From positions 1,984,001 to 2,048,000 of the forward strand of contig NZ_JALDST010000001.1 in assembly GCF_022747945.1 (NCBI RefSeq): 64,000 bases of DNA, given 5' to 3'. A model generated the notes under the pieces. The model saw only the letters and a list, made by a program, of their open reading frames with translations, had not been told where the DNA came from and did not search any database. Below are positions 32,278 to 41,944 of this stretch, piece after piece; positions within the stretch are counted from its first letter, which is position 1, and every line of letters starts with the position of its first letter. The DNA is from Micromonospora sp. R77 (GTDB lineage: Bacteria > Actinomycetota > Actinomycetes > Mycobacteriales > Micromonosporaceae). The position numbers were made by a program, and so were the translations under genes.

Positions 32278-32640
32278 GTGCAACTCAAGTCAATCATCCG
32301 GCGGACCCTCATGGTGTCCGCCGCCACCGCGACGACCCTGGTGGTCTTCGGCGGGCAGGCCAGCGCCCACGCACACACGCTGCCCATCTACGGCGCGGGA
32401 GCGCTGATCGGAAACGCGCAGGTGGAGGCAGACCACCTGTACGTCAAGGCGTGCGACTTCTCGGCGGACGGCGTCGGCATCCGGGCCGAGTACAAGACCA
32501 CCAGTGGCGTCACGGACATGGTCGGGGATGCAAATGGCAGCGCCTCCGGCTGCGGTCGTGAGCACACGCCGTCGGGCTTCGTGAGTTCGTACCGTGTTTG
32601 CGACTCCACCAACCGCTGCTCCAGTTGGGTCGCCCCGTAA
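32278..32640 (+). CDS. Small secreted four-cysteine protein of unknown function
   Basis: A 120-residue protein. The signal peptide VQLKSIIRRTLMVSAATATT has the expected basic start and hydrophobic core, with cleavage after ASA near residue 30. The mature 90 residues contain four cysteines (in KACDF, SGCGRE, RVCDST and NRCSSW), suggesting two disulfides. GTG 32278 has TTGGAG eight bases upstream. It is the only plus-strand gene inside the ribosomal protein region, is less GC-rich than its neighbours and has its own terminator. I recognise no family. Recent acquisition or a lineage-specific exported peptide is inferred. Confidence 0.75.
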   Translation: MQLKSIIRRTLMVSAATATTLVVFGGQASAHAHTLPIYGAGALIGNAQVEADHLYVKACDFSADGVGIRAEYKTTSGVTDMVGDANGSASGCGREHTPSGFVSSYRVCDSTNRCSSWVAP

Positions 32641-32649
32641 AACAAATGA

Positions 32650-32687
32650 GAAATCCCCCGTACGGCAATTGCCGTGCGGGGGATTTC
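32650..32687. terminator. Bidirectional terminator
   Basis: A nearly perfect 38-base palindrome runs from GAAATCCCCCG (32650-32660) to CGGGGGATTTC (32677-32687), with only one G-U pair and an AATT centre. T-rich runs follow on both strands. It serves the secreted-protein gene (plus) and map (minus). Confidence 0.85.
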
Positions 32688-32711
32688 TTTGCAGTTATGG
32701 CCTGAGAAGAG

Positions 32712-33563
32712 TCAGGACGGCCCGGATCCTACGGCCACAGCCTGCGACACCAGATCACCAAGCCGGGAAACGCCCCCGTCCTCGGCGGTCAGCACATAAG
32801 CCCCGTCCGGCAGCAGCGCAATGGAATGCTCGACATGCGCGGCGACCGATCCGTCCCGGGTGACCACCGTCCAGCCGTCGGCCAGCTCCACGGTCCGCGG
32901 CGAGCCCATCGTGATCATCGGCTCGATGGCCAGCGCCATTCCCGGCACCAACCGGGGACCCTTGCCGGGCCGCCCGTGGTTCAGCACGTGCGGGTCCTGG
33001 TGCATCTCGGTGCCGATGCCGTGGCCGCCGTACCCGTCGACGATGCCGTAGCGGCCACCCTTGCGGACGGCGGTCTCCACGGCGTGCGAGATGTCGGTGA
33101 GCCGGCCCCGGCCGTTGGTCGCGCCGCGCGCCGCCGCCGCGATGCCGGCCCACATCGCGTCCTCGGCGACCGAGGCCATCTTCAGCAGGGCCGGGTCGAC
33201 CTCGCCGACCCCGACCGTGATCGCCGCGTCGCCGTGCCAGCCGTCCAGCACCGCACCGCAGTCGATGGAGATGAGGTCGCCTTCGCGCAGCACCTGCTGC
33301 GCCGCCGGGATCGCGTGCACCACCTGCTCGTTGACCGACGAGCAGATCGACGCCGGGAAGCCGTGGTAGCCCTTGAACGACGGGACGGCGCCGGCCTCCC
33401 GGATGGTGGCCTCGGCGATCGCGTCCAGGTCGGCGGTGCTCACCCCGGGGGCGACGGCCTCCCGCATCCGACGCAGCGCGCGGGCGACCACCAGGCCGGC
33501 GGCGCGCATCTTCTCGATCTGGTCGGGGGTCTTCAGCTGGATGTCCAGCTGGGGACGACGCAT
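32712..33563 (-). CDS. map: Methionine aminopeptidase, type I
   Basis: A 283-residue M24 peptidase that removes initiator Met. Metal ligands are visible: two Asp in SIDCGAVLDGWHGDAA, His in GYGGHGIGTEMH, Glu in LAIEPM and a final Glu in VEHSI. The N-terminal 40 residues form the short actinobacterial extension without a zinc finger. ATG 33563 begins MRRPQLDIQLKTPDQIEKM. It is 90 bases downstream of adk, the end of the secY-adk-map unit. Confidence 0.97.
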   Translation of the reverse strand: MRRPQLDIQLKTPDQIEKMRAAGLVVARALRRMREAVAPGVSTADLDAIAEATIREAGAVPSFKGYHGFPASICSSVNEQVVHAIPAAQQVLREGDLISIDCGAVLDGWHGDAAITVGVGEVDPALLKMASVAEDAMWAGIAAAARGATNGRGRLTDISHAVETAVRKGGRYGIVDGYGGHGIGTEMHQDPHVLNHGRPGKGPRLVPGMALAIEPMITMGSPRTVELADGWTVVTRDGSVAAHVEHSIALLPDGAYVLTAEDGGVSRLGDLVSQAVAVGSGPS

Positions 33564-33653
33564 GGAGCCGTTACCTTTCGTTGCGCGGAACAGCGGGGCA
33601 CGTCGGACGTACCCCGCTGTTCGCACTCTATCCGCCGGGAGGCCGGCGGGCCG

Positions 33654-34307
33654 TCAGCCGCCGTAGGAGCGCAGGGCGTCGATGGCGCGGACGGTGACGT
33701 CCTCCACCGGCCCGGTCGCGTCGATGCCGACCAGCTTGCCCTGGGCGCCGTAGTAGTCGACCAGCGGCGCGGTCTTCTCGGCGTACTCCCGCAGGCGCGC
33801 GGCGATCGTCTCCGGCTTGTCGTCGTCGCGCTGGAACAGCTCGGCGCCGCAGCGGTCGCAGATGCCGTCCTTGGTGGTCGCGTCGAACTCGACGTGCCAG
33901 ATCTTGCCGCAGCCCCGGCAGGTGCGTCGGCCGGAGAGCCGCCGGATCACCTCGTCGTCGTCGACGACCAGCTCCAGCACCAGGTCCAGCGCGGTGCCCA
34001 GGTCGGCGAGGAGCTTGTCCAGCGCGGCGGCCTGCGGCGTCGTACGGGGGAAGCCGTCGAGCAGGAAGCCCTCGGCGGCGTCCGGCTCGGCGAGCCGGTC
34101 CCGCACCATGTTGATGGTGACCTCGTCCGGGACGAGCTTGCCGGCGTCCATGTACCGCTTGGCCTCGACGCCCAGCGGCGTGCCCTGCGAGACGTTGGCC
34201 CGGAAGATGTCACCGGTCGAGATCTTCGGCACCGACAGGTGAGCCGCGATGAACTCCGCCTGCGTGCCCTTGCCCGCGCCCGGCGGGCCAACCAGAACGA
34301 GTCGCAT
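33654..34307 (-). CDS. adk: Adenylate kinase, zinc-type lid
   Basis: A 217-residue enzyme catalysing 2 ADP = ATP + AMP. The P-loop [10 protein letters not shown] is at residues 7-16, the AMP-binding STGDIFR near 30 and LLDGFPRT near 83. The LID carries four cysteines (CRGCGKIW and CDRCGAE, residues about 130-153), so it should hold structural zinc, unlike the E. coli enzyme. The start codon directly abuts the secY stop, giving tight coupling with secY. Confidence 0.98.
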   Translation of the reverse strand: MRLVLVGPPGAGKGTQAEFIAAHLSVPKISTGDIFRANVSQGTPLGVEAKRYMDAGKLVPDEVTINMVRDRLAEPDAAEGFLLDGFPRTTPQAAALDKLLADLGTALDLVLELVVDDDEVIRRLSGRRTCRGCGKIWHVEFDATTKDGICDRCGAELFQRDDDKPETIAARLREYAEKTAPLVDYYGAQGKLVGIDATGPVEDVTVRAIDALRSYGG

Positions 34308-35636
34308 CTACCGCAGGAACCCTTCGTAGTTCCGCTGCATGAGTTGGCTCTCGATCTGCTTCACGGTCTCCAGACCGACGCCGACCATGATGAGCACAGC
34401 GGTGCCGCCGAACGGGAAGTTCTGGAACTGCTGGTTGTCCAGCCAGATGAAGAAGAAGTTCGGCAGGATCGCGATGATGCCCAGGTAGAGCGCGCCCGGC
34501 AGGGTGATCCGGCTGAGGATGAAGTCGAGGTACTCCGCGGTCGGCTTGCCCGGGCGGATGCCCGGCACGAAGCCGCCGTACTTCTTCATGTTGTCCGCGA
34601 CCTCGGTCGGGTTGAACGTGATGGACACGTAGAAGTACGTGAAGAAGATGATCAGCAGGAAGTAGATCGCGATGTGCTCCGGCGCCGCCGGCTTCACGAT
34701 GTGGTTCGTGATCCAGGCCTGGGTCTTGCCCGGGTTGGTCTGGTCGAAGAACTGGAGCGCGAGCTGCGGCAGGTAGAGCAGCGACGAGGCGAAGATGACC
34801 GGGATGACGCCGGCCTGGTTCACCTTGAGCGGGATGTAGGTGGAGGTGCCGCCGTACATCCGCCGGCCGATCATGCGCTTGGCGTACTGCACCGGGATCC
34901 GGCGCTGCGCCTGCTCGATGAAGGTGACCGCGGTGATGACCAGCAGGACCAGGGCGATGACGAGGAAGAACATCCACCAGCCCTTGCTGGTCTTGATCTT
35001 CCAGCCTTCGCTGGGCAGTCGGGCCGCGATCGAGGTGAAGATCAGGACCGACATGCCGTTGCCGACGCCCCGGTCGGTGATCAGCTCGCCGAGCCACATC
35101 ACCACGCCGGTGCCGGCGGTCATCGTCATGACCAGGATGGTCAGCGTCAGCCAGTCCGGGATGCCGGTGCCCTTGGGCACGATCGGGAACTGGTCGCACT
35201 TGTTCTGGAAGAGCTGCCCGGAGCGGGCCAGCGCCACGAACGCCGAGGACTGGAGGATGCCCAGGCCCAGGGTCAGGTAGCGGGTGTACTGGGTGATCTT
35301 CGCCTGGCCGGCCTGGCCCTCCTTGCGGAGCTGCTCCAGCCGCGGGATGACCACCGTCAGCAGCTGCAGGATGATCGACGCGGTGATGTAGGGCATGATG
35401 CCCAGCGCGAAGACCGAGAGCTGCAGCAGCGCGCCCCCGGAGAAGAGGTCGAGCAGGTTCAGCACACCGGTGCCACTGCCCTGGATGGTGTCGAGACACT
35501 TCTGCACGTTGCCGTACGACACACCCGGGCTGGGCAGGGTCGCGCCCAACCGGTAGACCGCGATGATGCCTACTGTGAACAGCAGCTTCTTGCGCAGGTC
35601 AGGCGTACGGAACGCACTGAGAAAGGCGGACAGCAA
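34308..35636 (-). CDS. secY: Preprotein translocase subunit SecY
   Basis: A 442-residue membrane channel with ten predicted helices. It begins MLSAFLSAFRTPDLRKKLLF. Conserved elements include the plug region after TM1 and the C-terminal loop DRGVGNGMSVLIF and FVPGIRPGKPTAEYLD, which contact SecA and the ribosome. The ATG has AGGAGGAAG upstream. A strong hairpin separates it from rplO, so it may also be transcribed from its own promoter with adk and map. Confidence 0.98.
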   Translation of the reverse strand: MLSAFLSAFRTPDLRKKLLFTVGIIAVYRLGATLPSPGVSYGNVQKCLDTIQGSGTGVLNLLDLFSGGALLQLSVFALGIMPYITASIILQLLTVVIPRLEQLRKEGQAGQAKITQYTRYLTLGLGILQSSAFVALARSGQLFQNKCDQFPIVPKGTGIPDWLTLTILVMTMTAGTGVVMWLGELITDRGVGNGMSVLIFTSIAARLPSEGWKIKTSKGWWMFFLVIALVLLVITAVTFIEQAQRRIPVQYAKRMIGRRMYGGTSTYIPLKVNQAGVIPVIFASSLLYLPQLALQFFDQTNPGKTQAWITNHIVKPAAPEHIAIYFLLIIFFTYFYVSITFNPTEVADNMKKYGGFVPGIRPGKPTAEYLDFILSRITLPGALYLGIIAILPNFFFIWLDNQQFQNFPFGGTAVLIMVGVGLETVKQIESQLMQRNYEGFLR

Positions 35637-35820
35637 CTTCTTCCTCCTGCGCGCGGCGGGCCGCCGGTGATCCCTGGCGGGTCGGGGTGGGTGCCGGGCG
35701 AGCGCCCGATATCCATAGCTGGGATGGGACTCTAACAGTCCGATCCCGGTCCGGGCAGGTGTGCCCGGCTACATAAACCGAATCCGATGTTACTTGGCGC
35801 ACACGCGCCGTGTAGACCAT

Positions 35821-35856
35821 GGCGCCCGCCCAGTTGCGGACAACTGAGCGGGCGCC
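35821..35856 (-). terminator. Strong hairpin between rplO and secY
   Basis: GGCGCCCGC-CAGTTG (35821-35836) pairs with CAACTG-GCGGGCGCC (35841-35856), 15 or 16 bp with a CGGA loop, starting 12 bases after the rplO stop. It probably ends most spc-operon transcripts before secY. Confidence 0.7.
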
Positions 35857-35868
35857 ATGACATTCGCC

Positions 35869-36312
35869 TTACAGCTCGGTGACCGAGCCACCGGCGGCGG
35901 TGATCTTCTCCTTGGCCGACGCGCTGAACGCGTGCGCCGACACCTGGAGGGCAACCCCGCCGAGGTCGCCGGTGCCAAGGACCTTGACCGGCTGGCCCTT
36001 GCGGACCGCGCCGGCCTCGACCAGCTCCAGCGGGCCGACCTGGCCGCCGTTCGGGAAGAGCTCGGCGAGCCGGTCCAGGTTGACCACCTGGAAGACGACC
36101 TTGAACTTGTTCTTGAAGCCCTTCATCTTCGGCAGGCGCATGTGGATGGGCATCTGCCCACCCTCGAACGCCGCCGAGATGTTCTTCCGGGCCTTGGAAC
36201 CCTTCGTACCGCGACCGGCGGTCTTGCCCTTGGAGCCCTCACCACGACCCACGCGGGTCTTGGCGGTCTTGGCACCGGGCGCCGGGCGCAGGTGGTGGAC
36301 CTTGATCGTCAT
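35869..36312 (-). CDS. rplO: 50S ribosomal protein L15
   Basis: A 147-residue protein beginning [20 protein letters not shown], with the Gly/Arg-rich N-terminal loop ([17 protein letters not shown]) that threads into 23S rRNA and the C-terminal globular part ending in AAGGSVTEL. It overlaps the rpmD stop by one base (TAATG) and closes the spc r-protein run before secY. Confidence 0.98.
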   Translation of the reverse strand: MTIKVHHLRPAPGAKTAKTRVGRGEGSKGKTAGRGTKGSKARKNISAAFEGGQMPIHMRLPKMKGFKNKFKVVFQVVNLDRLAELFPNGGQVGPLELVEAGAVRKGQPVKVLGTGDLGGVALQVSAHAFSASAKEKITAAGGSVTEL

Positions 36313-36494
36313 TACTCGACCTCCTCGACCTTCACGAGGTGGTTGACCGCGAAGATCATGCCCCGGATCTCCGGCCGATCCTCCTTGACCACCACGTCGT
36401 TGATCCGCTTGAGACCGAGCGAACGCAGCGAGTGCCGCTGGTTCTGCTTGGTCCCGATCTCGGACCGGACCTGGGTGACCTTCAGGCGAGCCAT
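36312..36494 (-). CDS. rpmD: 50S ribosomal protein L30
   Basis: A 60-residue protein beginning [19 protein letters not shown] and containing [14 protein letters not shown], the family signature. It overlaps rpsE by one base upstream and rplO by one base downstream, the usual S5-L30-L15 order. Length is typical. Confidence 0.97.
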   Translation of the reverse strand: MARLKVTQVRSEIGTKQNQRHSLRSLGLKRINDVVVKEDRPEIRGMIFAVNHLVKVEEVE

Positions 36495-37108
36495 CAGGAA
36501 GCCACCCCCGCCCGCGACGCCAGCATGGCGGCCGGCGCGACGTCCTCGACCGGCAGACCACGACGGGCCGCGACCTGCTCCGGGGACTCGAGCCCCTTCA
36601 GGGCCGCCACCGTGGCGTGCACGATGTTGATCGGGTTGGACGAGCCGAGGCTCTTGGAGAGCACGTCGTGGATGCCCGCGCACTCCAGCACGGCACGAAC
36701 CGGGCCACCGGCGATGACGCCCGTACCGGCCGAGGCCGGCTTGAGCAGCACCACGCCCGCGGCGTCCTCACCCGTCACCGGGTGCGGGATCGAGGCGCCG
36801 ATGCGCGGCACCTTGAAGAAGTGCTTCTTGGCCTCCTCGACACCCTTGGCGATCGCCGCGGGCACCTCCTTGGCCTTTCCGTAGCCCACACCGACGGTGC
36901 CGTCGCCGTCGCCCACGATCACCAGGGCGGTGAAGCTGAAGCGACGACCACCCTTCACGACCTTGGCGACGCGGTTGATCGCGACGACCCGCTCGAGGTG
37001 CGGGGTCTTCTCGACGGGCGCGTTTCCGCGGCCGCCCTCACGGCGGTTGTCGCGGCGACCACCCTCGTTGCCACCGGACCCGCCGCCACGGCGCTGTTGA
37101 CCTGGCAT
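36494..37108 (-). CDS. rpsE: 30S ribosomal protein S5
   Basis: A 204-residue protein. The first 35 residues are a Gly/Arg-rich extension ([14 protein letters not shown]...). The double-stranded RNA-binding-like domain ([21 protein letters not shown]) and the second domain ([34 protein letters not shown]) follow. S5 shapes the mRNA entry and decoding fidelity. It lies 33 bases after rplR. Confidence 0.98.
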   Translation of the reverse strand: MPGQQRRGGGSGGNEGGRRDNRREGGRGNAPVEKTPHLERVVAINRVAKVVKGGRRFSFTALVIVGDGDGTVGVGYGKAKEVPAAIAKGVEEAKKHFFKVPRIGASIPHPVTGEDAAGVVLLKPASAGTGVIAGGPVRAVLECAGIHDVLSKSLGSSNPINIVHATVAALKGLESPEQVAARRGLPVEDVAPAAMLASRAGVAS

Positions 37109-37141
37109 CAGCAGCCTTCCTTCTCTCTCGTGACGGGGTTT

Positions 37142-37531
37142 CTAGAACTCGAGCCCGGCTTCGCGGGCAGCATCGGCAAGCGCGGCGACCCGCCCCGCGT
37201 ACCGGTTGCCACCGCGGTCGAAGACGACCTTCGAGACGCCGGCGGCCTTGGCGCGCTCGGCGAGCAGGGCGCCGACCTTGCCGGCCAGGGCGCTCTTGTC
37301 GCCCTCGGTGCCGCGCAGCGAGGCGTCCAGGGTCGAGGCCGACGCCAGGGTGTGACCCTTGGTGTCGTCCACGATCTGGGCGACGATGTGCCGCAGGGAG
37401 CGGGTGACGACCAGGCGGGGACGCTCGGCGGTGCCGCTGACGTTCTTGCGGACCCGGAAGTGTCGACGCGCACGGCCGACGGCGCGCTTGGCGGCAACGC
37501 CGCGGCGGCGCTTGAGCAGCGTGGCGCTCAC
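37142..37531 (-). CDS. rplR: 50S ribosomal protein L18
   Basis: A 129-residue 5S rRNA-binding protein. It starts [20 protein letters not shown] and has the signature [18 protein letters not shown] and [20 protein letters not shown]. The GTG start overlaps the rplF stop by four bases. Together with L5 it mounts 5S rRNA on the large subunit. Confidence 0.98.
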   Translation of the reverse strand: MSATLLKRRRGVAAKRAVGRARRHFRVRKNVSGTAERPRLVVTRSLRHIVAQIVDDTKGHTLASASTLDASLRGTEGDKSALAGKVGALLAERAKAAGVSKVVFDRGGNRYAGRVAALADAAREAGLEF

Positions 37532-38070
37532 TTCTTACCTGCCTTTCCAGCCTTGCGGCGGATGACCTCGCCCTGGTACTTCACGCCCTTGCCCTTGTAG
37601 GGCTCCGGCGGGCGGATCTTCCGGATGTTGGCGGCAACCTCACCGACCTGCTGCTTGTCGATGCCGGCCACGTGGAACAGGGTCGGCTTCTCCACCGTGA
37701 AGGTGATGCCGTCCGGGGCGGGCACCAGCACCGGGTGCGAGAACCCGAGCGCGAACTCCAGGTCCTTGCCCTTGGCGGTGACGCGGTAACCGGTACCGGC
37801 GATCTCGAGGCTCTTGCGGTAGCCCTCGGTCACCCCGACGATCATGTTCGCGACCAGGGTACGGCTCAGGCCGTGCAGCTCCTTGGCCTTGCGCTCGTCG
37901 TTCGGCCGGTTGACGTGCAGCTGGCCGTCCTCGCCCCGCTCCGCCTTGATCGGCTCGGCCAGGGTGTGCGTCAGCTCGCCCTTGGGGCCCTTGACCTTGA
38001 CGGTCTGGCCCTCGATCGTGATGTCGACGCCGGAAGGTACCGGGATCGACTTACGTCCAATACGCGACAT
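37528..38070 (-). CDS. rplF: 50S ribosomal protein L6
   Basis: A 180-residue protein beginning [20 protein letters not shown], with two related alpha-beta domains. The C-terminal signature [20 protein letters not shown] binds 23S rRNA near the GTPase centre. ATG 38070 is set by the family N-terminus. It overlaps rplR by four bases and is 16 bases after rpsH. Confidence 0.98.
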   Translation of the reverse strand: MSRIGRKSIPVPSGVDITIEGQTVKVKGPKGELTHTLAEPIKAERGEDGQLHVNRPNDERKAKELHGLSRTLVANMIVGVTEGYRKSLEIAGTGYRVTAKGKDLEFALGFSHPVLVPAPDGITFTVEKPTLFHVAGIDKQQVGEVAANIRKIRPPEPYKGKGVKYQGEVIRRKAGKAGKK

Positions 38071-38086
38071 TTCTACCTGTCTCCCG

Positions 38087-38494
38087 TTACCAGACGAAGG
38101 CGAGGACTTCCCCGCCAACGCTCCGCTTGCGGGCCTGCCGGTCGGTGAGCAGCCCCTGGGACGTCGAAATGATCGCCACGCCCAGCCCGCCGAGCACCCG
38201 CGGGAGCCCGTCCGACTTGGCGTACACCCGGAGACCGGGCTTGGACACGCGCTTGATGCCGGCCAGGCTCCGCTCCCGGTTCTGGCCGTACTTCAGCTCG
38301 ACGACCAGTCGCTTGCCGACGGCGCCCTCCTCGGGCTCCTCGACCGACCAGGTGGCGATGTAACCCTCGGCCTTGAGGACCTCGGCGATGTTCGCCTTGA
38401 TCTTCGAGTAGGGCATCGTCACCCGGTCGTGGTACGCCTGGTTGGCGTTACGCAGACGCGTGAGCATGTCTGCGATCGGGTCGGTCATCGTCAT
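38087..38494 (-). CDS. rpsH: 30S ribosomal protein S8
   Basis: A 135-residue primary 16S rRNA-binding protein starting [20 protein letters not shown] and ending [31 protein letters not shown] (C-terminal GEVLAFVW). ATG 38494 is favoured over the ATG six bases later because GAAAGG is 12 bases upstream. In E. coli S8 represses the spc operon; a comparable site was not identified here. The spacer to rpsN carries a hairpin. Confidence 0.97.
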   Translation of the reverse strand: MTMTDPIADMLTRLRNANQAYHDRVTMPYSKIKANIAEVLKAEGYIATWSVEEPEEGAVGKRLVVELKYGQNRERSLAGIKRVSKPGLRVYAKSDGLPRVLGGLGVAIISTSQGLLTDRQARKRSVGGEVLAFVW

Positions 38495-38523
38495 GAAATT
38501 CGTCAACCTTTCTCGCCGGGGTT

Positions 38524-38541
38524 CCCCGGGCACGCCCGGGG
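38524..38541 (-). terminator. Small hairpin in the rpsN-rpsH spacer
   Basis: CCCCGGGC-AC-GCCCGGGG, an 8-bp stem with a two-base centre, in a 95-base spacer that is unusually long for this operon. It could be a processing site. Confidence 0.35.
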
Positions 38542-38589
38542 CCTACGGCGAAGAGACAGTTCAGCCAACGCGCAGAGCGCGCCGAGCTA

Positions 38590-38775
38590 TTACCAGGAAG
38601 CCTTGGACACGCCGGGCAGCTCACCGCGGTGGGCCATCTCCCGGATGCACACCCGGCAGAGACCGAACTTGCGGTAGACCGCCTTCGGACGCCCGCACCG
38701 CTGGCAGCGGGTGTACGCGCGAACCGAGAACTTCGGCTTCGCGGCCGCCTTGAGGATCAGCGCCTTCTTGGCCAT
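38590..38775 (-). CDS. rpsN: 30S ribosomal protein S14, zinc-binding type Z
   Basis: A 61-residue short S14. Four cysteines in two CxxC pairs (CQRC near residue 23, CRVC near 38) form the zinc ribbon of the C+ type. The protein is about 40 residues shorter than zinc-free S14. It lies one base after rplE. Actinobacteria often have a second zinc-free S14 elsewhere under Zur control; none is in this window. Confidence 0.97.
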   Translation of the reverse strand: MAKKALILKAAAKPKFSVRAYTRCQRCGRPKAVYRKFGLCRVCIREMAHRGELPGVSKASW

Positions 38776-38776
38776 C

Positions 38777-39346
38777 TCAGTTCTCCTTGAACGGGAAGCC
38801 CAGGAGCTTGAGCAGCGCCCGGCCCTCGTCGTCGGTCGTGGCGGTCGTGACCACCGTGATGTCCATGCCCCGCTGGCGATCGATCTTGTCCTGGTCGATC
38901 TCGTGGAACACCGACTGCTCGGTCAGACCGAACGTGTAGTTGCCGTGCCCGTCGAGCTTGCGCCCGTCCAGACCGCGGAAGTCGCGGATACGCGGCAGCG
39001 CGATGGAGAGCAGCCGGTCCAGGAACTCCCACATCCGGTCGCCCCGCAGGGTGACCTTCGCGCCGATCGGCATGCCCTCACGCAGCTTGAACTGCGCGAT
39101 GGACTTGGTCGCCCGCCGCACCTGCGGCTTCTGGCCGGTGATCGTGGCCAGGTCGCGGACCGCGCCGTCGATCAGCTTGGCGTCCCGAGCGGCCTCGCCG
39201 ACACCCATGTTGACGACGATCTTGACCAACCGCGGCACCTGCATGGGGTTGCCGTAGTTGTGCTGCTCCTGCAGCTGCGCCACGATCTCGTTGCGGTACC
39301 GCTCCTTGAGGCGCGGCATGGTCTTGGTTTCGGTAGCCGTGGTCAT
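38777..39346 (-). CDS. rplE: 50S ribosomal protein L5
   Basis: A 189-residue 5S rRNA-binding protein with [39 protein letters not shown] and [12 protein letters not shown] signatures. ATG 39346 shares one base with the rplX stop (TGATG) and is preferred to the GTG three bases upstream. Length is typical with a short N-terminal extension. Confidence 0.97.
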   Translation of the reverse strand: MTTATETKTMPRLKERYRNEIVAQLQEQHNYGNPMQVPRLVKIVVNMGVGEAARDAKLIDGAVRDLATITGQKPQVRRATKSIAQFKLREGMPIGAKVTLRGDRMWEFLDRLLSIALPRIRDFRGLDGRKLDGHGNYTFGLTEQSVFHEIDQDKIDRQRGMDITVVTTATTDDEGRALLKLLGFPFKEN

Positions 39347-39660
39347 CACAGGTCCTTACCGGTGCTACGCGCGATGCGGACCTTCTGGCCGTTGTCGTCG
39401 ATCCGGTAACCGACGCGGGTCGGCTTGCCGTCGGAGTCCAGGACCTGCACGTTCGAGACGTGGATCGGGGCCTCCTGGGTGACGATGCCACCGGTCTTGG
39501 CGCCACGCTGGGTGGTGCTGATGCGGGTGTGCTTCTTGACCCGGTTCACGCCCTCGACCAGGACCTTGTCCTGCCGCGGGTAGGCCGCGATGACCTTACC
39601 CTTGGCACCCTTGTCCTTGCCGGCGATGACGACGACCGTGTCGCCCTTCTTGACCTTCAC
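39346..39660 (-). CDS. rplX: 50S ribosomal protein L24
   Basis: A 104-residue assembly-initiator protein with the KOW motif [19 protein letters not shown] at its start. GTG 39660 gives the family N-terminus MKVKKGD with GGAGG ten bases upstream. The GTG at 39666 overlapping the rplN stop is a less likely alternative. It ends ARSTGKDL and overlaps rplE by one base. Confidence 0.95.
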   Translation of the reverse strand: MKVKKGDTVVVIAGKDKGAKGKVIAAYPRQDKVLVEGVNRVKKHTRISTTQRGAKTGGIVTQEAPIHVSNVQVLDSDGKPTRVGYRIDDNGQKVRIARSTGKDL

Positions 39661-39662
39661 GG

Positions 39663-40031
39663 TCACAACACCTCCGGCGCGAGAGAGATGATCTTCATGA
39701 ACCGCTTGTCCCGCAGCTCCCGGCCCACCGGGCCGAAGATACGGGTACCGCGCGGGTCCCCGCCGTCCTTGATGATGACGGCGGCGTTCTCGTCGAAGCG
39801 GATGTACGAACCGTCCGGCCGCCGCTTCTCCTTGGCGGTGCGAACGACGACGGCCTTGACGACGTCGCCCTTCTTCACACCGGCACCGGGGATCGCGTCC
39901 TTGACGGTGGCCACGATGACGTCGCCGATGCTCGCGTAGCGCCGACCGGAGCCACCGAGAACCCGGATGCACAGGATCTCCCGGGCACCCGTGTTGTCGG
40001 CGACGCGCAGTCGCGACTCCTGCTGAATCAC
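39663..40031 (-). CDS. rplN: 50S ribosomal protein L14
   Basis: A 122-residue protein of invariant length beginning [20 protein letters not shown], with [20 protein letters not shown] and [23 protein letters not shown]. It forms part of intersubunit bridges. A 97-base spacer with a hairpin separates it from rpsQ. Confidence 0.98.
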   Translation of the reverse strand: MIQQESRLRVADNTGAREILCIRVLGGSGRRYASIGDVIVATVKDAIPGAGVKKGDVVKAVVVRTAKEKRRPDGSYIRFDENAAVIIKDGGDPRGTRIFGPVGRELRDKRFMKIISLAPEVL

Positions 40032-40055
40032 GTCTATCTCCTATGTCTGCCGGTT

Positions 40056-40081
40056 CTCCGGCCGCCCGGAGGCGGCCGGAG
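40056..40081 (-). terminator. Hairpin in the rpsQ-rplN spacer
   Basis: A perfect 11-bp stem CTCCGGCCGCC/GGCGGCCGGAG with a four-base loop, in one of the few long spacers of the S10/spc cluster. It may mark the S10-to-spc boundary as an attenuator. Confidence 0.5.
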
Positions 40082-40128
40082 CCTGGCGGAACCTGCGCCC
40101 GACCATGTCGGCCGAGCTCGAGCCTTCG

Positions 40129-40410
40129 CTACTTGGCCTTCTCGAGGATCTCCACGAGCCGCCACCGCTTGGTGGCGGAGAGCGGCCGGGTCTCCATGAT
40201 CACGACCCGGTCGCCGATCCCGGCGGAGTTCTGCTCGTCGTGCACCTTCAGCTTGCGCGTCCGGCGCATGATCTTGCCGTACAGCGCGTGCTTGACCCGG
40301 TCCTCGACCTCGACCACGACGGTCTTTTCCATCTTGTCGCTGACCACGAGGCCCTCACGCACCTTACGGCGGGCCCGCGCTTCGGCGGTGGTGGCGGTGT
40401 TCTCACTCAT
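40129..40410 (-). CDS. rpsQ: 30S ribosomal protein S17
   Basis: A 93-residue OB-fold 16S rRNA-binding protein. The core [21 protein letters not shown] and the loop [18 protein letters not shown] are canonical, with a short Ala-rich N-terminal extension. It overlaps the rpmC stop by four bases (ATGA) and ends the L29-S17 pair of the S10 operon. Confidence 0.98.
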   Translation of the reverse strand: MSENTATTAEARARRKVREGLVVSDKMEKTVVVEVEDRVKHALYGKIMRRTRKLKVHDEQNSAGIGDRVVIMETRPLSATKRWRLVEILEKAK

Positions 40411-40643
40411 GATGCAGTCACCTCAGTCGGCGCGGCCGAGAGACCCAGCTCACGCTCACGCATGATCGTGTAGATCCGGGCGATCTCCCGACGGATGACC
40501 TGCAGCCGCCGGTTGTTGTCCAGCTGCCCGGTTGCGGCCTGCACGCGGAGGTTGAACAGCTCCGCCTTGGCCTCACGCAGCTTCGTGACCAGCTCCTCCT
40601 CGGAGAGCTCACGCAGCTCGGAAGGCTTGACGCCCGCTGCCAT
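40407..40643 (-). CDS. rpmC: 50S ribosomal protein L29
   Basis: A 78-residue helical protein at the exit tunnel, docking site for trigger factor and SRP. It carries [20 protein letters not shown] and [15 protein letters not shown]. The ATG shares a base with the rplP stop and the stop overlaps rpsQ, so all three are coupled. Confidence 0.97.
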   Translation of the reverse strand: MAAGVKPSELRELSEEELVTKLREAKAELFNLRVQAATGQLDNNRRLQVIRREIARIYTIMRERELGLSAAPTEVTAS

Positions 40644-41068
40644 CAGGATTCACCCACTTCGCGCGTAACAATGCGGCACTTCATCGGGAGCTTGTGGATC
40701 GCGCGACGCATCGCCTCTCGCGCGATCTGCTCGTTGGGGAAGGACATCTCGAAGAGAACCCGCCCCGGCTTGACGTTGGCGACCCACCACTCGGGCGAAC
40801 CCTTACCGGAACCCATCCGGGTCTCGGCCGGCTTCTTGGTGAGGGCCTGGTCCGGGAAGATCGTGATCCAGACCTTGCCACCACGCTTGATGTGACGGGT
40901 CATCGCGATACGCGCCGACTCGATCTGGCGGTTGGTCACGTACGCCGGCTCGAGAGCCTGGATCCCGAACTCGCCGAACACCACCCGGTTACCACCCTTG
41001 GACGCGCCGTGGCGGTCCGGGTGGTGCGGCTTGCGGAAGCCCTTCGGGGGCTTGCGCGGCATCAGCAT
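40643..41068 (-). CDS. rplP: 50S ribosomal protein L16
   Basis: A 141-residue protein starting [20 protein letters not shown]. It contains [20 protein letters not shown] and the [21 protein letters not shown] loop, whose arginine is hydroxylated in some bacteria. GGAGGG stands seven bases before ATG 41068, so this start is used rather than the ATG two codons later. It is three bases after rpsC. Confidence 0.98.
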   Translation of the reverse strand: MLMPRKPPKGFRKPHHPDRHGASKGGNRVVFGEFGIQALEPAYVTNRQIESARIAMTRHIKRGGKVWITIFPDQALTKKPAETRMGSGKGSPEWWVANVKPGRVLFEMSFPNEQIAREAMRRAIHKLPMKCRIVTREVGES

Positions 41069-41071
41069 CTG

Positions 41072-41944
41072 TCAGCCCTCCTGCTGCGTTTCTGCCGGCT
41101 GAGTGGCGGCCGCGGCGACAGCCCCGGCGTCGACCGGCTCGCCGGCCGGCGTCTCGGCCTGCTGCGCGATGGTGGTCGCGGCAGCCCGGCCGGCCTCGGT
41201 GCCACCGGCGGTCGTACCCGACGAACCCGACCGGCCACGACGCGGCCGCTCGGGCCGGTCGCCGCGGTCACGGCGCGGACCGCGCGACGGAGCCGCCTCG
41301 GCCGGAGCCTCCCGGCCCGGGACGGCGTCGCCCTTGTAGATCCAGACCTTCACGCCGATCCGGCCGAAGGTGGTACGGGCCTCGAAGAAGCCGTACTCGA
41401 TGTTGGCCCGCAGCGTGTGCAGCGGGACCCGACCCTCGCGGTAGAACTCGGTCCGGCTCATCTCGGCGCCGCCGAGACGACCCGAGACCTGGACCCGGAT
41501 GCCCTTGCAGACCGGGTTCTTCATCGCCGACTGCATCGCCTTGCGCATGGCCCGACGGAAGCTGACCCGGCTGGAGAGCTGCTCGGCGACACCCTGGGCG
41601 ACCAGCTGCGCGTCCGACTCGGGGTTCTTGACCTCGATGATGTTCAGCTGCACCTGCTTGCCGGTGAGCTTCTCCAGCTCGCCGCGGATCCGGTCGGCCT
41701 CCGCACCCTTACGGCCGATGACGATGCCCGGCCGGGCGGTGTGGATGTCGACGCGGACCCGGTCCCGGGTGCGCTCGATGTCGACCTTGGAAATGCCGGC
41801 GCGCTCGAGGCCCTTGGACATCATCCGGCGGATCTTGACATCCTCGCCGATGTAGTCCTTGTAGAGCTTGTCCGCGAACCAGCGGGACTTCCAGTCGGTC
41901 GAGATGCCGAGCCGGAACCCAGTGGGGTGAACCTTCTGACCCAT
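41072..41944 (-). CDS. rpsC: 30S ribosomal protein S3
   Basis: A 290-residue protein of the mRNA entry channel. The N-terminal KH domain ([23 protein letters not shown]) and C-terminal domain ([30 protein letters not shown]) are complete by about residue 215. The last 75 residues are an Arg/Ala/Pro-rich extension found in actinobacteria (E. coli S3 is 233 residues). The start overlaps the rplV stop by one base. Confidence 0.98.
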   Translation of the reverse strand: MGQKVHPTGFRLGISTDWKSRWFADKLYKDYIGEDVKIRRMMSKGLERAGISKVDIERTRDRVRVDIHTARPGIVIGRKGAEADRIRGELEKLTGKQVQLNIIEVKNPESDAQLVAQGVAEQLSSRVSFRRAMRKAMQSAMKNPVCKGIRVQVSGRLGGAEMSRTEFYREGRVPLHTLRANIEYGFFEARTTFGRIGVKVWIYKGDAVPGREAPAEAAPSRGPRRDRGDRPERPRRGRSGSSGTTAGGTEAGRAAATTIAQQAETPAGEPVDAGAVAAAATQPAETQQEG

